A stretch of 64,000 bases of DNA from Citrobacter sp. RHB25-C09 (lineage in GTDB: Bacteria; Pseudomonadota; Gammaproteobacteria; Enterobacterales; Enterobacteriaceae): assembly GCF_013836145.1 (NCBI RefSeq), contig NZ_CP057483.1, positions 2,108,001 through 2,172,000 on the forward strand, read 5' to 3'. Made by a program: the position numbers and the translations under genes. How positions within the stretch are numbered: position 1 is the first letter of the stretch; the number at the start of each line of letters is the position of its first letter. Shown here one piece after another: positions 34,091-44,900 of this stretch. A model generated the notes under the pieces. That model saw only the letters and a program-made list of their open reading frames with translations, was not told the origin of the DNA and ran no database searches.

Positions 34091-35788
34091 ATGGAAACCA
34101 AAAGCAAAAAAACGCGTTCTCTTTATATTCCCTACGCTGGCCCCGTTCTCCTGGAATTTCCCCTGCTGAACAAAGGAAGCGCATTCAGTATGGAAGAGCG
34201 TCGCAGTTTCAACCTGCTGGGGCTGCTGCCGGAAGTCGTCGAATCGATTGAAGAACAGGCTGAGCGTGCATGGATCCAGTATCAGGGATTCAAAACGGAA
34301 ATCGACAAGCACATCTACCTGCGCAATATCCAGGATACCAACGAAACCCTCTTCTACCGCCTTGTGCATAATCATCTCGATGAGATGCTGCCGGTCATCT
34401 ATACCCCCACGGTAGGTGCTGCCTGTGAACGTTTCTCCGAAATTTATCGCCGTTCGCGTGGCGTGTTCATTTCGTATCAGAACCGTCACAACATGGACGA
34501 TATCCTGCAAAACGTCCCTAACCACAATATCAAAGTGATTGTGGTCACTGACGGTGAGCGCATTCTGGGCCTCGGTGACCAGGGGATCGGTGGGATGGGC
34601 ATCCCGATCGGTAAACTCTCTCTGTACACCGCCTGTGGGGGTATCAGTCCGGCCTACACCCTGCCGGTGGTGCTGGACGTGGGCACCAATAATCAGCAAC
34701 TCCTTAACGATCCTTTATATATGGGCTGGCGCAATCCGCGTATCACCGATGAGGACTACTACGAGTTCGTTGATGAGTTCATTCAGGCTGTGAAACATCG
34801 TTGGCCAAACGTACTGCTCCAGTTCGAAGACTTCGCGCAGAAAAACGCGATGCCGCTACTCAACCGTTATCGTGACGAAATCTGTTCTTTCAATGATGAT
34901 ATTCAGGGTACCGCTGCGGTAACCGTCGGCACACTGATTGCCGCCAGTCGCGCAGCAGGCAGTCAGCTTAATGAGCAGAAAGTGGTCTTCCTGGGTGCCG
35001 GTTCCGCAGGCTGCGGTATTGCAGAACAAATTATCGCGCAGATGCAACGTGAAGGCTTAAGTGAAGAGGCTGCGCGACAACGCGTCTTTATGGTGGACCG
35101 CTTCGGCCTGCTGACCGACAAGATGCCGAACCTGCTCTCTTTCCAGACGAAGCTGGTGCAAAAACGCGAAAATCTGCAAAGCTGGGATACCGATAACGAA
35201 GTGCTGTCTCTGCTTGATGTCGTGCGCAATGTTAAACCTGATATTTTAATTGGCGTTTCCGGACAAACCGGGTTGTTTACGGAAGAGATCATTCGCGAAA
35301 TGCACAAGCATTGTCCGCGCCCGATCGTCATGCCGCTTTCCAACCCGACTTCGCGCGTTGAAGCAACCCCACAGGACATTATTAGCTGGACAGAAGGCTG
35401 CGCCCTGGTTGCAACCGGCAGTCCGTTTGCCCCCGTCGTCTGGAAAGACACTGTCTATCCGATAGCCCAGTGCAATAATGCCTATATCTTCCCCGGCATT
35501 GGTCTGGGGGTCATTGCTGCTGGTGCTTCACGGATCACCGATGAGATGCTGATGTCCGCCAGTGAAACGCTGGCGCAATACTCGCCGATGGTGCTTAACG
35601 GCGAAGGTCAGGTTCTGCCGGAGCTGAAAGACATTCAAACGGTGTCACGGGCGATTGCCTTTGCCGTCGGTAAAATGGCCCAGCAGCAAGGCGTGGCGGT
35701 TAAAACCTCTGCCGAAGCGTTGTTGCAGGCGATTGATGAAAACTTCTGGAACGCGGAATACCGCGATTACCGCCGGACTTCAATCTAA
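34091..35788 (+). CDS. maeA: NAD-dependent malic enzyme MaeA (SfcA)
   Basis: 565 residues, E. coli length. Malic-domain signatures include YTPTVGAACERFSEIYRR and FNDDIQGTAAV (metal/substrate); the NAD domain has FLGAGSAGCGIAEQ. It decarboxylates malate to pyruvate with NAD+. The ATG at 34091 is preferred to the in-frame GTG at 34082 because homologues begin METKxKK. adhP, which neighbours maeA in K-12, is absent; the ABC-F gene stands in its place. Confidence 0.97.
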   Translation: METKSKKTRSLYIPYAGPVLLEFPLLNKGSAFSMEERRSFNLLGLLPEVVESIEEQAERAWIQYQGFKTEIDKHIYLRNIQDTNETLFYRLVHNHLDEMLPVIYTPTVGAACERFSEIYRRSRGVFISYQNRHNMDDILQNVPNHNIKVIVVTDGERILGLGDQGIGGMGIPIGKLSLYTACGGISPAYTLPVVLDVGTNNQQLLNDPLYMGWRNPRITDEDYYEFVDEFIQAVKHRWPNVLLQFEDFAQKNAMPLLNRYRDEICSFNDDIQGTAAVTVGTLIAASRAAGSQLNEQKVVFLGAGSAGCGIAEQIIAQMQREGLSEEAARQRVFMVDRFGLLTDKMPNLLSFQTKLVQKRENLQSWDTDNEVLSLLDVVRNVKPDILIGVSGQTGLFTEEIIREMHKHCPRPIVMPLSNPTSRVEATPQDIISWTEGCALVATGSPFAPVVWKDTVYPIAQCNNAYIFPGIGLGVIAAGASRITDEMLMSASETLAQYSPMVLNGEGQVLPELKDIQTVSRAIAFAVGKMAQQQGVAVKTSAEALLQAIDENFWNAEYRDYRRTSI

Positions 35789-35794
35789 TAATAT

Positions 35795-35824
35795 GCCCGG
35801 TGGCACACGCTGCCGGGCTTTTTT
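35795..35824 (+). terminator. intrinsic terminator of maeA
   Basis: GCCCGG (35795-35800) pairs with CCGGGC (35813-35818), with GGCA/TGCC inside, and is followed by six T's. Confidence 0.9.
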
Positions 35825-35900
35825 GGCTTGCGCTAATCCATAATTAGCTTCTACACTTTCGCCATTGTTCAACTCTCGGATAAATAAAAGGAGGATACTT

Positions 35901-35984
35901 ATGCTGTACTGTGAACGTTTCATCGCTTCACATGCTTTTGGCGATCGCCAGTGCTCAAGCGTTATCTGTATCGTGCTGCGATAA
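35901..35984 (+). CDS. 27-residue leader peptide upstream of the ABC-F gene
   Basis: ATG at 35901 with a consensus SD AAAGGAGGA ending 5 bases before it, the strongest ribosome site in the region. The 27-residue product starts MLYCERFIASHAF and ends SSVICIVLR before TAA, with three Cys. Its stop is 112 bases before the ABC-F start. ABC-F resistance genes are often induced by ribosome stalling in such leaders, so a translation- or transcription-attenuation role is a reasonable inference. The last third overlaps a hairpin arm. Confidence 0.65.
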   Translation: MLYCERFIASHAFGDRQCSSVICIVLR

Positions 35985-35997
35985 CTTCTGCTTGAGC
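35953..35997 (+). promoter_or_regulatory. hairpin overlapping the leader ORF (candidate attenuator)
   Basis: GCTCAAGC (35953-35960, leader codons 18-20) pairs perfectly with GCTTGAGC (35990-35997). A third related segment CTTGAG (36082-36087) lies 9 bases before the ABC-F ATG and could pair with the same first arm, giving alternative structures. GCTTC (35925-35929) and GAAGC (35998-36002) can extend the fold. The 308-bp maeA to ABC-F gap otherwise holds only the maeA terminator and leader. Confidence 0.55.
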
Positions 35998-36096
35998 GAA
36001 GCTAACTTCTAATCCCCCTTCTCTCGGGCTTACCGGGTTATCGTCAGCGATGTTTGACGAGGTGTTTTCACGCCTGTAACTCTTGAGTAAGCAACA

Positions 36097-37809
36097 ATGA
36101 GCACATTACTAACTGCACAATCTTTACATGTTGATACAGCATTCGGCACGCTTTTCGACGACCTCACCTTCACGCTAAAAAAAGGCGACCGCATCGGCTT
36201 AATTGGCTATAACGGCTGCGGTAAAAGCACACTGCTGAAACTCCTTGACGGCACGTTAACGCCCACCACCGGAACTATTGCACTGGCCAATCACTGTCAC
36301 CTTGCCCGCGTGGAACAACATCTCCCCGACGAGATACGTCCATTGACGCTGCTCGAGGCGGTACTGGCGCAACTGAGCGAGCATGAACGCGCGGCACAAC
36401 TGTGGCAGGTTGAAGCCTTACTCGCGCGGATGGGTTTTCGACCGGACGATCTCGATCTGACGGCGCAGACGTTGAGCGGCGGCCAGCATACGCGCCTGCT
36501 GTTGGCCCGTGCGCTGATGCGTAACCCTGACCTTCTGCTGCTCGATGAGCCGGGCAACCATCTTGATCTGCCAACGTTGCTCTGGCTGGAACAGTTTTTA
36601 CAACACTGGTCCGGTAGTTTCGTGGTGGTTTCTCACGATCCGCAACTGCTGGATGCGGTAACCAACGGCACATGGATTTTACGCGATCGCACGCTTCACA
36701 CCTTCGCGTTGCCTTGTAGCGAGGCACGCCAGGCGTTGGTAGATCGTGACGCCAGCGACGCACTGCGCCATAAAGCGGAGCAAAAAGAGATTGAGCGAGT
36801 CACCGCCAGCGCTAAACGTCTGGCGACCTGGGGACGAGTTTATGACAACGAAGATTTATCCCGTAAAGCAAAACAGATGGAAAAGCAGGTTCTGCGGCTG
36901 AAGGATGCGCAAACAGAGCTGACTTCCGGAAGCCAATGGACGCTCGCCTTGCAGGGAGATATGTTGCGGGCGGACCGTTTACTGGAACTGTCGAGGCTGT
37001 CCGTAACGCCCGCACCCGCAGCGCCCACGCTGTTCAGCATTGAAAGCAACCGCCTGAAAAGTGGTGATCGGGTTGCGATTATCGGGCGTAACGGCTGCGG
37101 GAAATCCACCCTGTTAAAACGTATCTGGCAGCACTATCAGATGCAGCAGACGTCAGAGTCGTTGGTACTGCATCCACGAGTGACGCTGGGTTATTACGAT
37201 CAGACTCTGCATCAATTACGCGATGAGGATACGTTGTTTGACGCCCTTGAACCCTTTGCTCCGCAGCCTGACGTCCGCAAAATGGCCCTCATTAGCGCGG
37301 GTTTTGCGTGGGTCCGACATCAGCAACAGGTCAGTACGTTAAGCGGCGGTGAGCGCTCTCGCCTGCTGTTTATCGGGTTGTCACTGGCGCGATATAGCCT
37401 GCTGATGCTGGATGAACCGACCAACCATCTCGACATGGAGGGTAAAGAGGCGCTGGCGCAAACGCTACAAACCTTCGAGGGTGGCGTCCTGTTGGTCAGT
37501 CACGATCGTCAACTCATCAGCCAAAGCTGTAACCGTTTCTGGTTTATTGACGAGGGAGAACTGAGCGAATGGCACGATCTGGAGGCCGTATACGAACGTA
37601 TTCGGGAAACCACCTTCAACGTGGAACCGCAGGAAGATCGTCCTCTGTCCAGCGAAACCTTGCTTCCCGATAACGACGATTTACTGGAGAGACTGATTAG
37701 CCTCGAACAGCGCCTGGCAGACGATCTGGCGCGCAAGCCGAAGCACCAGAAGCTGCAGTTACAGGCGCAGTGGCGCAAGGAAATAGAGGAGATAACGGCG
37801 AAACTCTGA
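36097..37809 (+). CDS. ABC-F family ATPase (ribosome-acting, possible antibiotic resistance type)
   Basis: 570 residues, two ABC domains in one chain and no membrane helices. Walker A GYNGCGKST (37-45), signature LSGGQ and LLLDEPGNHLDLP in domain 1; Walker A GRNGCGKST (about 330-338), LSGGE and MLDEPTNHLDM in domain 2. Between them is a charged linker (about 218-285) rich in Lys, Glu and Arg, the P-site tRNA interaction region, and the C-terminus is a coiled-coil extension. ABC-F proteins act on the 70S E-site; some displace antibiotics. It is distinct in length from EttA, Uup, YbiT and YheS, none of which maps next to maeA. Weak SD before the ATG suits attenuated expression. Confidence 0.85.
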   Translation: MSTLLTAQSLHVDTAFGTLFDDLTFTLKKGDRIGLIGYNGCGKSTLLKLLDGTLTPTTGTIALANHCHLARVEQHLPDEIRPLTLLEAVLAQLSEHERAAQLWQVEALLARMGFRPDDLDLTAQTLSGGQHTRLLLARALMRNPDLLLLDEPGNHLDLPTLLWLEQFLQHWSGSFVVVSHDPQLLDAVTNGTWILRDRTLHTFALPCSEARQALVDRDASDALRHKAEQKEIERVTASAKRLATWGRVYDNEDLSRKAKQMEKQVLRLKDAQTELTSGSQWTLALQGDMLRADRLLELSRLSVTPAPAAPTLFSIESNRLKSGDRVAIIGRNGCGKSTLLKRIWQHYQMQQTSESLVLHPRVTLGYYDQTLHQLRDEDTLFDALEPFAPQPDVRKMALISAGFAWVRHQQQVSTLSGGERSRLLFIGLSLARYSLLMLDEPTNHLDMEGKEALAQTLQTFEGGVLLVSHDRQLISQSCNRFWFIDEGELSEWHDLEAVYERIRETTFNVEPQEDRPLSSETLLPDNDDLLERLISLEQRLADDLARKPKHQKLQLQAQWRKEIEEITAKL

Positions 37810-37811
37810 TA

Positions 37812-37876
37812 GCAATGCCCGGTTGCGCTTACCGGGCCTACAAAACCGTAGGCCGGATAAGCGCAAGCGCCATCTG
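37812..37876. repeat. REP/BIME element
   Basis: Two inverted REP units, ATGCCCGG...CCGGGCCTAC and GTAGGCCGGATAAGCGCAAGCGCCATC, lie just after the ABC-F stop. They may stabilise or terminate the mRNA. Confidence 0.8.
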
Positions 37877-37889
37877 TCAGTTGACGATG

Positions 37890-40219
37890 TCAGAACGATA
37901 CGCTGACACCTACAGCCACCTGCCAGGGGGATTCGACGCCAGCCCCGTTGCTATAGCTGGCGCTGAGTTTTCCGCTGACGTTGTCGGTAAAGCTGGCACG
38001 TATTCCGGCCTGGTATACGCCACGCGTTCCTGACAGGTCATTCACGAACTGACCGTCATCATTCACCGTTACCCGGTTATTATCGGCAAACTCCTGTCTA
38101 ACAGAGGCTTTCAACCAGGGCTCGAGCGTCATGCCATTCTGAAGGGGCATGCGATAATCGGTTTTAAGACCGGCTTCAGCCCGCGCCATCGTTGTATTGT
38201 CAGCGTTCGCCTGCATCCCGTTAGAAAGCGAGTAATGGTAATTGTCGGCGACGAACCCGGTAAAGGCCACATAAGGTGTTGCCCCCCAGTTGCCTTCATT
38301 CAAACGAATGCCACTTTCGAGATGAGCGCCCGCACCGTACACACTGTAGTGTCCTTTTGCCGCTCCGCCGCTGCTCATTCGGCCATTTATTTCATGTTCA
38401 AAGCGATTGAGTTTCGCAATACCGTCAATATAAACGCCGTTACTGTGCTGCCAGCTTGTGTAACCCCCTATAGAATAACTGCTGACATCACCCTTGCCTC
38501 CGCGATAAAAACCAATATCAGAGTGTGAAAAGTTCAAAAAAACACCCGTAGTGAGTGCGCTATCCACACGCTCTGAGAGACGATCGATACCCAGCGTAAT
38601 ACCTGAGAGTGTTTGTTGAAAATCCGCACCAGCAGCGGTAACCACATCATTGCGGGTGTTGATGATCGTGCTCCACACCGTACCGTTATGACCAGCGTTA
38701 TTGCCGTCAAGACGCTCACGCACGCTGTCTAGTTCAGCATCAAACACCAACGGTTCCACTGCCGCCATATTCAATACTGCGGCTGTCGAAGGCGTAATAC
38801 GACGAAGGCTATTTTCAGGTTGTGGTAGGGTAACCACAATGGGATCCCGCTCAGGCTCGGGGCTTGATTCTGGTTTTGCCTCGGGTTCCGGCACAGGTTT
38901 ACCTGGAGGAACGGAGGATACATCAGACGTGAGTGCCCAGGTTCCAGCCGCCACCTCTTTCAGCGTGTATTGCCAGGTCCCTAGATCAACCACACCCCCT
39001 CATTTCCCAGCGAAAATACCGCATCCCCCTGTTTCATCTTTACCATTACAAGGTTGTCATCGGTTGAAGGACTGGTGCCCGTATCCTCGAGATGCAACCT
39101 GAATGTACCAGACGCATTACCGCTAATAAAAAGCGAGTCTCCCTTCAACGCAGAGACATTGGTCTGCATGTAAAAATTGCCGTTACCGGAAAGTGTATTC
39201 ACATGAAGAGTGTTCCATCCCGTCATTGACTTCTGAGCTGAATGAGAGAAATAAACCTTTCCGTCGTTGAGATTCAGGCTATTCACTAAAAAAATATGGT
39301 CTGTGCTATCTTTTTTAAGATGAAGCGCCCCTTCATTGTTGATGCGGATATTAGCCTGATCGCTTTTTGCTTTTTCCGTAAGGTACATCGCACCTTTTAC
39401 AATGTCGTGGTTCCCTTTTGTTTCTCCCGCTTTTGCATAATAGGCACCACCCAAAAGTTGAATGCCATCTACCGTACCTCCATCCAGACTAAGCGAACTG
39501 GAATAATTAAGCGTTGTATTTTCAGCAACGCCGTCATATATCGTCATTTTTGCCGAATCATACAGCCGGGTATTGGTTACCGTACCACCTAAAACATTGA
39601 TGTTGGCATTCTGAAAAAGATCCGTATCCCGTGCCACCCCACCAAGTAGAAGTAATGAACTATCCTCATAGAGGTTTGAATGATTAGCGACGCCTCCCGG
39701 AGTGATGTAAAACTGGCTCTGGTTAAATAGCTTCGTGTTTTCAGCAATGCCGCCGTCATGGACATTAATCTGACTCTTTCCAGTGAGAAACGAGTTCAGA
39801 GCAGTACCTTCTACGCTCTGAAAACCGTGACCGGTAAGGAAAGTGTTGTTTGCCGTCCCGCCGTTCAGGACAAACTGGTTGCCTGAACGGACCTCAGTGA
39901 ACAAGGCCTGACCGGAAATATTTTGCCTCGCACCCGCGTGAATCACACTATTAATATCTGTGGCGCCAGCATTAATATTGAATGTCCCTCCGGAAAAGAC
40001 AGTGATATAACTGCTTTTCGCTTCGCCATCAAGCGTCAATGTTCCATAATTCTCTACATTACTTGATGTAATGGTATCGCCATTATTCAGCGTGAGCGAT
40101 GAGTTTATAATCTGATTTGAAAATGTGGCTGAAAATGCGACAGGCACATAACATGCTAATGTTGATAAAAGATGGGCTGACTTAATATTCATAAAGTAAC
40201 GAAATGTTCTAATGATCAC
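37890..40219 (-). pseudogene. AIDA-type autotransporter disrupted by a one-base frameshift
   Basis: The N-terminal frame (40219 to 38981) has a signal peptide ending VAFSA, then a passenger with about 20-residue repeats of GGxAxxTxL type (GGIAENTKL, GGVARDTDL, GGTVTNTRL). The C-terminal frame (38993 to 37890) carries a Pro/Glu-rich linker and a complete autotransporter barrel ending in VAVGVSVSF. The frames meet in a run of five G's (C's at 38995-38999): one extra G would join NEG to GVVDLG. As written, translation stops at LI-TAG and no barrel is made. Sequencing error or phase variation cannot be excluded. Intact length would be about 775 residues. Confidence 0.82.
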
Positions 40220-40365
40220 CAGTTATATAACGATAAAGCATGGCGAATTTTATGAATACTACACGCGTCATCAATCATATAAAAACGAGTAAAATATTCT
40301 GCATAAGCGAACTTTTCGTAAAAGCGGAACTGACTATTCACTGAATCTGAAAAGTGCGCTAATAC

Positions 40366-40395
40366 GAAAAAAGGCGCTAACTCTGTAGCGCCTTT
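40366..40395 (-). terminator. intrinsic terminator of fdnGHI
   Basis: AAAGGCGCTA (40370-40379) pairs with TAGCGCCTTT (40386-40395); on the minus strand the stem is followed by a run of T's. Confidence 0.85.
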
Positions 40396-40408
40396 GATTA
40401 AAGAAAGA

Positions 40409-41062
40409 TTAGCTTAACCCTTCTTCACTCTCTTTTTTCGCTTCGGCCTTTTCAACCTCACGGTACCAGCGCGGGTGATGCTTCTTCGCCCAGCGGCGGC
40501 TCACCTTGCCTTCGATCATGCCTTTGATAGACCCTTTCACCCAGAAAGCCATATACATATGGATCAGGATGGCGTGGATCAGAATGATGCCCGCCGCTGC
40601 GTGGATCAGCAGGCTATAGCGCACCACCTGCATCGGGAAGTACTGAGCAAAGTAAGGACGCCAGATAATCACGCCGGTGACCAGCAGCACAAAAATCATG
40701 CTCATGATCGACCAGAACATCATTTTCTGCCCGGCATTGTACTTGCCAACGTCCGCCACTTTGTGTTCATTGCCTTTCAGCACTTCCACAATGTTCTTCA
40801 GCCACGGAAGGTCTTTCTTATCCGGGATGTTGTGGTGGACGAAGCGGACAAACATAAACATCAACGCCACGAAGATCACCACGCCAAAGAATGGGTGCAA
40901 AATGCGCCCCATCTGCGGCGTGCCGAAGGTTTGCGTCAGCCATTGCAGCGTCGGAAAGAAAAATGAAATTCCCGACAGCGCAACCAGGAAGAAGCAGATC
41001 ACCACCGTCCAGTGACAGGCGCGGTCGATAAATTTCGTGCGCACAATCATTTTCGACTTACT
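40409..41062 (-). CDS. fdnI: formate dehydrogenase-N gamma subunit FdnI (cytochrome b556)
   Basis: 217 residues, as in E. coli. Four membrane helices carry the two heme b His ligands and menaquinone site (HPFFG, HAAAGIILIHAILIHMY). It passes electrons from FdnH to menaquinone. The ATG at 41062 (MSKSKMIVR) overlaps the fdnH stop by 5 bases; longer upstream starts are rejected on homology. Confidence 0.96.
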   Translation of the reverse strand, partial: SKSKMIVRTKFIDRACHWTVVICFFLVALSGISFFFPTLQWLTQTFGTPQMGRILHPFFGVVIFVALMFMFVRFVHHNIPDKKDLPWLKNIVEVLKGNEHKVADVGKYNAGQKMMFWSIMSMIFVLLVTGVIIWRPYFAQYFPMQVVRYSLLIHAAAGIILIHAILIHMYMAFWVKGSIKGMIEGKVSRRWAKKHHPRWYREVEKAEAKKESEEGLS

Positions 41063-41942
41063 CATGATCATCCTCCTCGTCGTCGTCCACTTCCTTATTC
41101 GGGCCAATACCGATGTAGTGATAAATAAGCCCGGCAAAGGTGGCGATAAAGCCAGCGGCGGCCAATGGTTTCAGCGCCCCTTTCCACAGATTGATTGAGG
41201 TGTCGACCTTCGGCTCATTTGGCAGGCCGTGGTACAACTCAGGTTGATTCGCATGATGCAGCACGTACATCACATGCGTACCGCCTACGCCCTGCGGGTT
41301 ATAAAGACCCGCGTGTTCGTAACCGCGCGCTTTCAGTTTCGCCACGCGCTGTTCGCCCAGTTCCAGCATCTCTTTCTTGGTACCGAAGTGAATCGCCCCG
41401 GTCGGACAAGTTTTGACACAGGCCGGTTCCTGACCGACGCTCACGCGATCGACACAAAGCGTACATTTATAGACCCGGTTATCCTCTTTATTGAGGCGCG
41501 GAATATTAAATGGACACCCGGCAATGCAGTAGCCGCAGCCGATGCAGTGCTCGGACTGAAAATCGACAATCCCGTTGGCGTACTGGATGATCGCTCCGGC
41601 AGACGGACATGCCTTAAGACAGCCCGGCTCTTCGCAGTGCATGCAACCATCTTTGCGAATCAACCACTCCAGCTTGCCGTTCTGTTCGGTTTCGCTAAAG
41701 CGCATAACCGTCCAGGACTTAGCGCTGAGATCGGCCGGGTTATCGTAAACCCCGACGCAATGACCCACCTCGTCACGAATGTCGTTCCACTCAGAACACG
41801 CCACCTGGCAGGCTTTACAGCCTACGCAGGTGGAGACGTCAATAAGCTTCGCGACCTCGGCCTTAAAATCACGCGCCCGAGGAGGCGGCGTGATGGCGTT
41901 TGTTGCGGACTGTTTAATGATGTCCTGCGTTTCCAAAGACAT
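41058..41942 (-). CDS. fdnH: formate dehydrogenase-N beta subunit FdnH (4x[4Fe-4S])
   Basis: 294 residues. Four ferredoxin-type Cys clusters, the first at C39, C42, C45 and C49, others in CMHCEEPGCLKACP, CIGCGYCIAGCP and CTLCVDRV. One C-terminal membrane helix (about 256-278) anchors it. It relays electrons from FdnG to FdnI on the periplasmic face. Starts 12 bases after fdnG. Confidence 0.97.
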   Translation of the reverse strand: MSLETQDIIKQSATNAITPPPRARDFKAEVAKLIDVSTCVGCKACQVACSEWNDIRDEVGHCVGVYDNPADLSAKSWTVMRFSETEQNGKLEWLIRKDGCMHCEEPGCLKACPSAGAIIQYANGIVDFQSEHCIGCGYCIAGCPFNIPRLNKEDNRVYKCTLCVDRVSVGQEPACVKTCPTGAIHFGTKKEMLELGEQRVAKLKARGYEHAGLYNPQGVGGTHVMYVLHHANQPELYHGLPNEPKVDTSINLWKGALKPLAAAGFIATFAGLIYHYIGIGPNKEVDDDEEDDHE

Positions 41943-41954
41943 ATGTTCGCCCCC

Positions 41955-44900
41955 TTACGCCTTCTCGATGTTAACTAAAAACGCTTTATATTCCGGCGTT
42001 TGCGAGTTTGCATCACCGACGTTTGGCGTCAGGGTATTTGCGATATAGCCTTTCTGCGCAACCCCTTCAAAGCCCCAGTGCAGCGGGATACCCACCGTTT
42101 CAACCTGCTGACCGTTAACGTGCAGCGTCCGCAGACGGCGTGTAACGACGGCCACCGCACGAATAAATCCGCGCTGGCTGCTGACCGTGACACGATCGCC
42201 GTTGGCAATGCCTTTGGCGGCGGCAAGGGTATCGCTGATTTCCACAAACTGTTCCGGCTGCGCAATGGCATTCAGCAACGCGTGTTTGGTCCAGGTATGG
42301 AAATGTTCGGTCAGGCGATAGGTCGTGCCGACATACGGGAATTTGTCTTTTTTGCCTAAGCGCTGGACATCTTCTTCGTAAATGCGCACGACCGGACTGG
42401 AAACCACGTTCGGATGCAGCGGGTTTGTGCCCAGAGGCGTTTCCATCGGCTCATAGTGTTCCGGGAACGGCCCTTCTGCCAGTTTGTCGAGCGCGAACAG
42501 ACGCCCCAACCCTTCCGGCTGCATGATGAACGGTCCGGTGGCACTTCCTGGCGGCGCGGTGTTGAAGTCCGGGATATCGTTCCCCGTCCATTTCGCCCCG
42601 TTCCACTGGATCAGCATGCGTTTCGGATCCCACGGTTTGCCGTTGATATCAGCAGAGGCGCGGTTATACAACACGCGGCGGTTCAGTGGCCATGCCCATG
42701 CCCAACCCAACGTATTCCCCAGGCCTGACGGATCGGCGTTGTCGCGGTTAGCCATCTGGTTACCCTGCTCCGTCCAGCTACCGGTGTAAATCCAGCAGGA
42801 GGAGGACGTGGTACCGTCGTCGCGTAACTGCGCAAAACTGCTCAGCAACTGGCCTTTTTTCGCCATCAGCACACCATTGGCGTCATAGAGATCTTCCAGC
42901 GCGTAGCCGTTGTTCTCTTTCGCCACTTCTTCGGATTCCGGATGGTCTGGCTGCTTGTAGTTCCAGCGCATTCTGAGTAGCGGTTCGACCCCTTTACCCC
43001 CTTCCGTGCGGTACATCTCACGCAGACGATGATAAATACCAGCAAGGATCTGACCGTCGTTACGCGCCTCGCCCGGAGCGTCTTGCCCTTTCCAGTGCCA
43101 CTGCAGCCAGCGTCCCGAGTTGGCAATCGAGCCGTCTTCTTCAGCGAAACAGGTGGACGGCAGACGGAATACTTCGGTCTGAATCGACGCCGGATCGACA
43201 TCGTTCGACTCGCCGTGGTTCTGCCAGAAGGTCGAGGTTTCAGTCACCAGTGGATCGATAACAACCATATACTTCAGCTTGCTCAGGCTGCGAACCACTT
43301 TGTTTTTGTCCGGGAACGACGCAACCGGGTTGAAGCCCTGACAGATATAGCCGGTGACTTTCCCGTTATCCATCATGTTGAAGTATTTAATGACGTCGTA
43401 GGCCTGGTCCCACTTCGGTAACCAGTCAAAACCCCAGTCGTTCTCTTTCTGCGCCGCATCGCCGTAGAAAGCTTTCATCAGGCTGACGGCAAACTTCGGA
43501 TAGTTACTCCAGTAGTTCACCTGATCGGCAAGCGTCGCTTTCGGCGTATTCGCATTCAGCCACGTCTGCCAGTCGCTGTGTTTTTCTGACGGCAGCGTCA
43601 GATAACCCGGCAGGCTGGTAGAGAGCAGGCCGAGATCGGTTAAGCCCTGAATGTTAGAGTGACCACGCAGGGCGTTAACACCCCCCCCTGCCATCCCCAT
43701 GTTGCCGAGCAGCAACTGGATCATCGCCATGGTTCGGATGTTCTGTGCCCCAACGGTGTGCTGTGTCCAGCCCAACGCATACAGGAAGGTTGTCGTACGA
43801 TCCGCTGCGCTGGTGGAGGCCAGCACTTCACAGACCTTCAGGAAGTCCGCTTTTGGCGTACCGCAGATGTTTTCCACCACGTCTGGCGTGTAGCGGGAAA
43901 CGTGTTGTTTCAACAGGTTCCAGACGCAGCGTGGGTGCGACAGCGTTTCATCGCGTTTGGCATAGCCATTTTCATCGAACTGATAGTTCCAGGACGATTT
44001 ATCGTACTGCCGTTTTTGGGCGTCGTAGCCGCTGAACAATCCATCTTCAAAAGCAAAATCATCCCGCACCAGCAGGCTGGCGTTGGTGTAATGCTTAACG
44101 TACTCGGCGTTGATTTTGTTGTTTTCGATCAGATACAGCAAAACGCCGGACAGGAAGGTAATGTCCGTGCCGGAACGAATCGGCGCGTAGATATCCGCAA
44201 CCGAGGCTGTACGGGTAAAGCGTGGGTCAACAACAATCAGCGTGGCGTCATTGTTGTTCTTCGCTTCCATCGCCCAGCGGAATCCGACCGGGTGGGCTTC
44301 CGCGGCGTTACCGCCCATCACCATCACGACGTTAGCGTTTTTAATATCAACCCAGTGGTTGGTCATCGCGCCGCGACCAAATGTTGGAGCAAGACTTGCT
44401 ACCGTTGGTCCGTGTCAGACGCGCGCCTGGTTGTCTACTGCCAGCATCCCGAGGGAACGCACAAATTTTTGCGTCAGCATGCCGGTTTCGTTACTGGCTG
44501 CGGAGGCGCAGAGCATCCCCGTAGAGAGCCAGCGGTTTACCGTTACGCCCTGCTCGTTCTTTTCAATAAAGTTGGCGTCTCGGTCTGCTTTCATTAATTT
44601 CGCAATGCGGGTAAAAGCATCATCCCAGCTAATGCGCTGCCATTTGTCAGAACCCGGCGCGCGATATTCCGGGTAACGCAGGCGATTTTCGCTGTGGACA
44701 TAGTCCAGAAGCCCGGCACCTTTCGGGCACAATGCGCCCCGACTCACCGGATGATCGGAATCCCCTTCGATATGATAAATCGCTTCTTTGGCGTTTTTTG
44801 CTCCATCTCCCAGGCTATACATTAATAGCCCACAACCTACGGAACAGTATGTGCAGGTGTTTCGAATCTCTTTCGCGCGTAGCAGTTTATAATTTCGCGA

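Noticed and set aside
33995..34699. 234-codon minus-strand ORF opposite maeA
   Set aside because: It lies entirely in the shadow of the highly conserved maeA frame, has no SD and no recognisable domain.
44415..44417. In-frame TGA splitting fdnG into two ORFs
   Set aside because: It is the selenocysteine codon (residue 196), with a SECIS hairpin after it and conserved frame on both sides, not a nonsense mutation.
43659..44597. 312-codon plus-strand ORF opposite fdnG
   Set aside because: Antisense shadow of fdnG; codon pattern reflects the complementary strand and no family is recognised.
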